DNA of 59,543 nucleotides from Hyphomicrobiaceae bacterium (GTDB taxonomy: Bacteria > Pseudomonadota > Alphaproteobacteria > Rhizobiales > Ancalomicrobiaceae): contig JAEULV010000002.1 in NCBI GenBank assembly GCA_016793065.1, positions 1-59,543 on the forward strand, written 5' to 3'. The position numbers and the translations under genes were made by a program. Shown here one piece after another: positions 55,235-59,543 of the stretch. Position 1 is the first letter of the stretch. The number at the start of each line of letters is the position of its first letter. The notes under the pieces were generated by a model. It was not told where the DNA came from, searched no databases, and was given only the letters and a program-made list of their open reading frames with translations.

Positions 55235-55845
55235 TCCCGACGCTCCTCGGCTCCTTCGCGCTGACGGCGCTGGTGATCGAGCTGACGCCGGGCCCCAACA
55301 TGGCCTGGCTCGCCGGTCTCACCCTCACCGAGGGTCGCCGCGCCGGCATCGCCGCCGTCGCCGGCATCGCGCTGGGGCTCGCCATCGTCGGCATCGCCGC
55401 CGCCCTTGGCGTCGCCGCGCTGATCGACCAGATTCCGGCGCTTTTTCAGGTGCTGCGTTTCGCCGGCGCCGCCTATCTCGTCTATCTCGCCTGGGACACC
55501 TGGCGCGGCGAGGAGGAAGACGCCGACGGCCTGCGCGGCGTCCGCTTCGGCGTCTATTTCCGCCGCGGCCTCATCACCAATCTGCTCAATCCCAAGTCCG
55601 CACTGTTCTACGTCGCCGTTCTGCCGCGGTTCCTCGGTCTCGACGGCTCCGGCCGCGTCATCGAGGCGGTGGTGCTGAGCATCGTCTATGTCGCCATCGC
55701 CACGGCGGTCCATCTCGGCGTCGTCCTCGCCGCCGCCCGCCTCTTCGGCACGCTCACCAACGACGCCCGCCGCCGCCGCATCCGCGCCGGCTTCGCCCTC
55801 GCGCTGCTGGTCATCGCCGTGTGGTTCGTGATCGGCACGGCGTGA
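55231..55845 (+). CDS. LysE family translocator
   Basis: A 204-aa inner-membrane exporter with six hydrophobic segments and LysE/RhtB signatures (IELTPGPNMAWLAGLTL, GLITNLLNPKSALFY). Substrate unknown. It seems to begin with a TTG (55231) overlapping the polA stop by four bases (TTGA), and no later ATG leaves the first membrane segment intact, so translation is probably coupled to polA. Confidence 0.85.
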   Translation: MIPTLLGSFALTALVIELTPGPNMAWLAGLTLTEGRRAGIAAVAGIALGLAIVGIAAALGVAALIDQIPALFQVLRFAGAAYLVYLAWDTWRGEEEDADGLRGVRFGVYFRRGLITNLLNPKSALFYVAVLPRFLGLDGSGRVIEAVVLSIVYVAIATAVHLGVVLAAARLFGTLTNDARRRRIRAGFALALLVIAVWFVIGTA

Positions 55846-55868
55846 GCCTGCTTTCCACTCCCCGCGCC

Positions 55869-56342
55869 TCACCCCCCGCGCCGGTCGATCGGCGCGCCGA
55901 GGCGGGCGACGAGGATGCGGGACAGTCCCTGGTCGTGCGGGCCGAAGGTGAGTTCGATCACCAGCCCGTCCGCGAGGAAATGCGAAATCCGCCGCCCGCC
56001 CTGTCCCGGCTCGACCGCCGGCCCGCTGACCGTGTCGGCGGAAAGCTTGTCGCGCGCCCGCTCCGGCGTTTCCCCCGCCACGGCAAGGCCGCGCGGCAGG
56101 CTGGCGCGGGAACCGAAAAACAGCCGGTCGAGCCGCCAGCCGTCGGCATCCCCGGCGGCAAAGCCCCTCTCGCGGACGAGCCACAATTCGAGGTCGCGAC
56201 GCGCCGCCGCCAGCCGCCAGATGCCGTCCGCATCGGCAGCCTCGGGCCAGTCGGCCCCCGCCCAGCCGAGAAACGCCTCGAACCACGCCCCCATGCGATA
56301 GCAATTGACGCGATCGACGAGATCGTCGGCGTTGATGTCCAT
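55869..56342 (-). CDS. hypothetical protein, possible second immunity or accessory protein of the T6SS module
   Basis: A 157-aa soluble acidic protein (starts MDINADDLVDRVNCYRMGAWF) of no family I recognise. The ATG at 56342 has GGGGAG seven bases upstream. It lies 27 bp after the propeller-like gene in the same direction, as the last gene of the toxin module. A role in immunity is suggested only by position. Confidence 0.65.
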   Translation of the reverse strand: MDINADDLVDRVNCYRMGAWFEAFLGWAGADWPEAADADGIWRLAAARRDLELWLVRERGFAAGDADGWRLDRLFFGSRASLPRGLAVAGETPERARDKLSADTVSGPAVEPGQGGRRISHFLADGLVIELTFGPHDQGLSRILVARLGAPIDRRGG

Positions 56343-56369
56343 GACCCGCTCCCCGATCCGCCCCGTCGC

Positions 56370-57401
56370 CTACTCGCCGACCGCCGGCGGAAACGGCAGC
56401 CGCCGCCACTGCGCCCCGTCGAAACGCAGGATGTCCTTGTGTGAGACGATCCACAAAATGCCGTCGACGACGGTGATCGTGTGGATCTCCTTCGGCGGCG
56501 GATCGAACGGCGGACGCAACTCCACCAGCGTCCGCCCCTCCAGCAACAGCACCCGGTCGGGATGATCGATGAGGCAGATCCACTTGCCGAAGGCGGTGAT
56601 CCGGGTGAAGTCGAAATCGCCGAGCGGCAACACCTGACGAACGAACCCGTCGCTCGCCGTGCCGACGAGCACCGTCGCATCCTCGCCGCAAACCCAGATC
56701 CGCCCATCCGGGCCGACGGCGGCGCGCGCCAGCCGCGTCTCGCCGTGCGTGTCGATCCGCGTGGCGCGGGCGCCATCGAAATGCACCAGCAACCCCTCGT
56801 CGCCGCAGGCATAGGCATCGCCGGGCGCCAGCGCCGCCAGCGACCACGGCGTCTTGCCGTATGAATCGATCGCGGCACGGACATAGGCGTCCTGCTCGGC
56901 CTCGGTCGCGGTGCCGTTGATGAACTTCTGGAACAGCGCCTCGCGCGCCGTCTCGTCGATCTTGCGGTCGAAGAATTCGAGGTCGCCCGGCCGCCAGCCG
57001 CCAGCCTGACGTCGCCACACCTGCCCGCCCCAGCCGACCGCCAGCACCTCCTCGCCAAATAGCGCGAAATCGGCGATGGGTCCGAGGATATGGTCATTTG
57101 CCATCCCGGCCCGCGCCGCCACCAGCCCCTCGTCGATCTGCCCCGAGAACGGCTCCAGCAACCGCCCCTCCGCGTCGATCGCCGCCACCCGATCGCCGCC
57201 ATCGCCCGCCGGTCCGCGATCGACGCCGAGCGCCGCCACCGCGAAGGCATGCGCCACCGATCGCCAGCCGCCATCGCGCCACAGATGGAACGTCGATCGC
57301 GTCGAGCCCGGATCATCCTCGTCCGGCACCGTCACCACCGCGATCGCCTCGGCGGAAACCGCCGCTGCGCGGATGATCGAACGCGGGAACTGCCTGACCA
57401 T
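56370..57401 (-). CDS. beta-propeller-like protein, candidate immunity protein
   Basis: A 343-aa protein without signal peptide. It shows repeated blade-like strands with short W/G motifs (GWGGQVWRRQ, RIWVCGEDATVL, ILWIVSHKDILRF), suggesting a beta-propeller. I do not recognise a named family. Directly downstream of the PAAR/AHH toxin, this is where the cognate immunity protein is expected; similar propeller-like proteins follow DUF4150 toxins elsewhere. I chose the ATG at 57401 because GAGGA lies eight bases upstream; ATGs at 57419 and 57416 are also open. Confidence 0.75.
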   Translation of the reverse strand: MVRQFPRSIIRAAAVSAEAIAVVTVPDEDDPGSTRSTFHLWRDGGWRSVAHAFAVAALGVDRGPAGDGGDRVAAIDAEGRLLEPFSGQIDEGLVAARAGMANDHILGPIADFALFGEEVLAVGWGGQVWRRQAGGWRPGDLEFFDRKIDETAREALFQKFINGTATEAEQDAYVRAAIDSYGKTPWSLAALAPGDAYACGDEGLLVHFDGARATRIDTHGETRLARAAVGPDGRIWVCGEDATVLVGTASDGFVRQVLPLGDFDFTRITAFGKWICLIDHPDRVLLLEGRTLVELRPPFDPPPKEIHTITVVDGILWIVSHKDILRFDGAQWRRLPFPPAVGE

Positions 57402-57435
57402 GTCGTGTGTCCTCATCATGTCGCGCCGCCCCGTC

Positions 57436-58746
57436 TCACTTGCTGCCCGGCGGCCAGGCGCCCGGCGGCTGCGTCGTGGTGCGCGCCAGCGTCGAGCCAA
57501 GCAGCGACGGCTGTTGCGCCACCGCCGCCATGATCTCCTTGGCGCATTCCGGCCGGGCCTTGATCGCCGCCCGCACGGAGATTTCCGTGATCTTGTTGAT
57601 CGGCGCGGTTCCGATCGGGTTGCCCCCTTGTCCCAGCGCCGCCACCTGCGCATCTGCCGCGTGGGCGATGCCATGTTCGTCGCCCGCCGATTTCGCATAG
57701 CCCTTGAGACAGATCGACGGACCGTCATTGAACGCCGGCAAGCCCGGAATCCGCTTCTGTCCGGCGACCCCCTCGGGGCGGCTGCCATAGCGTAGCGTAT
57801 AATCGGGCACAATGTGATGCGCCTGTTCGCCGGGGGAACAGGCGTTCTTCAAGGCCGAATACGGTCCGGTACGACAGGGCCGCTTCTTGTCTTTTTCCTT
57901 TTCGCCGGTGACGCGAACATTGTCCGGCGTGACACCCGCATCGGGAACCGTGGCCTCATCCTTTTTCGTCTGCGCCTCGCGATACTCGGCGATCTCCCGA
58001 TGAACCCACTGCCGGGTTTCCTGCACATCGGCGCCGTTCTTGACCGCGTTGCGGCCCATGTCGATGATCTGCCCCTCGACCGCGTCGCGCGGCGGCATGT
58101 CGCTCCACGGATCGAGATCGCTCGGAATCAGCACGCCGAGAATGACGCCGCCGACCAGCCGCCCGCCGAGGCGGGGCAACAGCCGCCACGCCTGCGTCGT
58201 CGCCGATGGCGGCACCGGCGGCGGAATGCGCGGCCCCTGCCAGTGCGGAATGTTCGGCCGGATCACCTGCCCCGGCGGCTTCGGCGCCGGTTCCGGGGCC
58301 GGCGCCGGTTTCGGCTGCGCCTGCGCCTGCGCCTGCGCCGTCACCGCGTAGCCGGCCATGTCCTTGGTATAGATCAGCTTGCCCTGGGTGTTCTTGTTGT
58401 TCATCCACCAGGTATCGGTATGGCGAACGACGTTCTTGCCCTCGGCCCGCACCGTCTTCGAGTGCTCCAGCGGCTGGCAGACGCTGCAATTCGTCCCCGA
58501 TGCCACCCCGCCGCCGGTACCGGCCTCGGCGCCGTGCGACTCGGTGATCAGCGAACCGAGATTGTGCGCCCTCAGGCTGGTCATCCGCACCGTCGGCGTG
58601 GTGTTGGCGTCCGGGTTCTGCTTTGCCCAGATATTGTAGGGTACCGGCACCATGCTGTTCCCGCACGGCGTCAGGCAAACGTCCGGATAGATCGAGACAA
58701 GGATGCCGTCGCCGGTGTCGCGCGAGCCCTCGCGCGGAATGCTCAT
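57436..58746 (-). CDS. PAAR-like (DUF4150) type VI effector with AHH-type nuclease domain
   Basis: A 436-aa putative toxin. Residues 15-130 are a DUF4150 PAAR-like tip domain (DVCLTPCGNSMVPVPYNIW, GTNCSVCQPLEHSKTV) that caps VgrG of a type VI secretion system. A Gln/Ala/Pro-rich linker (135-185) and a helical segment follow. The C-terminal domain has EQAHHIVPDY (A309-H310-H311) and EHGIAH, which fit the AHH nucleases of the HNH/EndoVII group; DNA cleavage is inferred. The ATG overlaps the DUF2169 stop (ATGA). Confidence 0.88.
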   Translation of the reverse strand: MSIPREGSRDTGDGILVSIYPDVCLTPCGNSMVPVPYNIWAKQNPDANTTPTVRMTSLRAHNLGSLITESHGAEAGTGGGVASGTNCSVCQPLEHSKTVRAEGKNVVRHTDTWWMNNKNTQGKLIYTKDMAGYAVTAQAQAQAQPKPAPAPEPAPKPPGQVIRPNIPHWQGPRIPPPVPPSATTQAWRLLPRLGGRLVGGVILGVLIPSDLDPWSDMPPRDAVEGQIIDMGRNAVKNGADVQETRQWVHREIAEYREAQTKKDEATVPDAGVTPDNVRVTGEKEKDKKRPCRTGPYSALKNACSPGEQAHHIVPDYTLRYGSRPEGVAGQKRIPGLPAFNDGPSICLKGYAKSAGDEHGIAHAADAQVAALGQGGNPIGTAPINKITEISVRAAIKARPECAKEIMAAVAQQPSLLGSTLARTTTQPPGAWPPGSK

Positions 58747-59543
58747 GCGACCGGCTCCGGCAGCGACGAAACCGCCATGCCGTGGTCGATGCCGGGCCCG
58801 TCCTCGCCGGCCCCCGGCAGCCACGCGGTCTCGGCGACCGAGCCGAGCGAGAGGTCGATCTTGAAGAAGCGCGGGCAGATCGGCACCCAGTTGCGCCAGG
58901 TGAGATCGACCCGCCACGGCGGCCCCTCGCGCAGGTCGATGTGCAGCCCGTCGAGATCGAGCCGCGCCGTCACCTGCCGGTCGTCGATCCACTGCCAGCG
59001 CCCATAGGGGCGCACCCCCGGCAGCTGGAAGGCCAGCATGCCGCCGCCCACCACCAGCCCGGCGATTTCCACCACTTCGTCGCCGCGCAGATACCCCGGC
59101 TGGATCAGATCCGTCGGCGCCACCTGATGGAAGCGATAGTCGAAATCCGCCGGCAGGCGCGGATGCCGGTTGCGCAGCCAGTCGTCGCCATAGGTCCCGG
59201 CATGGCGCAGCCGCGATTGCCAGAATGGCGGCACCGGCCCGAAGCCGCGCGGCACCGGCCGGGTGAAGGGCGAGGTGACCGGCTCGGCCAGGCTCTCGAT
59301 CAGCGGCGCCGGATAGGCCCGCCCGCGCGGCGTCACCCGGGCATCGATCGTGCCGACGCCGATCGGATTGCGCGGATCGACCTCGCCGGTGTCATCGCCG
59401 AAAACCCGCCCGCCGGCGGCAAAGCGCGGATCGAGCGCCGTTCCCACCACCGCCTGCGGCTCCTCCAGCCGCCAGCCGGCGGCAGGGCCCTCGCCGACCG
59501 GCAGCCAGCGGCGCGGACCGAAGATCCGCAGCACCTGCTGGAA
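58743..59543 (-). CDS. DUF2169 domain protein, 5' end outside the window
   Basis: C-terminal part of a DUF2169 protein, cut by the window edge. Family features visible are NPIGVG, RGFGPVPPFWQSRLRHAGTY, DDWLRNRHPRLPADFDYRFHQ and GYLRGDE. DUF2169 proteins act as adaptors or chaperones next to PAAR-like effectors. Its stop overlaps the effector start by four bases, so the module is coupled. The start lies beyond base 59543. Confidence 0.85.
   Translation of the reverse strand, partial: FQQVLRIFGPRRWLPVGEGPAAGWRLEEPQAVVGTALDPRFAAGGRVFGDDTGEVDPRNPIGVGTIDARVTPRGRAYPAPLIESLAEPVTSPFTRPVPRGFGPVPPFWQSRLRHAGTYGDDWLRNRHPRLPADFDYRFHQVAPTDLIQPGYLRGDEVVEIAGLVVGGGMLAFQLPGVRPYGRWQWIDDRQVTARLDLDGLHIDLREGPPWRVDLTWRNWVPICPRFFKIDLSLGSVAETAWLPGAGEDGPGIDHGMAVSSLPEPVA

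Overview
The window is GC-rich and densely coded, with third codon positions saturated in G/C, so many long antisense reading frames stay open by chance. Gene content and order fit an alphaproteobacterium of the order Hyphomicrobiales (Rhizobiales). The signs are an lptC-lptA-lptB-rpoN-hpf-ptsN cluster, a RibB with a degenerate RibA-like tail (RibBX type), rpmB next to a DUF3108 exported protein, divergent putR/putA, and YciB. Genus cannot be fixed from the sequence. I saw no rRNA, tRNA, CRISPR array or transposase.

Layout. 1-8.8 kb: alpha/beta hydrolase, TerC-type membrane protein, aroK-aroB (shikimate pathway), queuosine-precursor transporter, rpmB, DUF3108 protein, EamA transporter, cupin_5 protein and gloB. 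8.8-10 kb: an AT-richer patch with an Abi/HEPN gene between gloB and a methyltransferase gene. 10-24 kb: rlpA, a Kef-type antiporter, DUF3124 protein, acetylpolyamine amidohydrolase, an arsR-permease-thioredoxin operon, a MacA/ABC tripartite-type exporter, choline sulfatase, LysR regulator, a 72-aa protein and a Nudix hydrolase. 24-26.2 kb: an unusual 599-aa nitrilase-like protein and a small gene. 26.3-32.3 kb: exported proline-rich protein, LysE exporter, yciB, an HTH-RibBX fusion, a 47-aa basic protein, cold-shock protein and a transglutaminase-like protein.

31.9-37.8 kb (minus strand): the lptC-lptA-lptB-rpoN-hpf-ptsN cluster, which ties LPS export to sigma-54 and the nitrogen PTS. 37.9-43.1 kb: an SDR, a 0.6-kb gap with a nested hairpin, then putR and putA (proline to glutamate). 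43.2-48.3 kb: GNAT, EamA, a LacI regulator with two matching operator-like sites, a 2-hydroxyacid dehydrogenase and a class-I glutamine amidotransferase-type hydrolase. 48.5-55.8 kb: copA-type copper ATPase, membrane acyltransferase, polA and a LysE exporter coupled to it. 55.9-59.5 kb (minus strand): a type VI secretion cargo module with a truncated DUF2169 adaptor, a PAAR-like (DUF4150)/AHH nuclease toxin and two downstream immunity candidates.

Most interesting signals: (1) an XRE-like HTH fused to RibBX with a perfect 19-bp inverted repeat just upstream; (2) the stand-alone nitrilase-fold protein with a roughly 245-residue unrecognised N-terminal region; (3) the HEPN/Abi gene interrupting a housekeeping neighbourhood; (4) the type VI toxin-immunity module; (5) the nested hairpin in the gap before putR.
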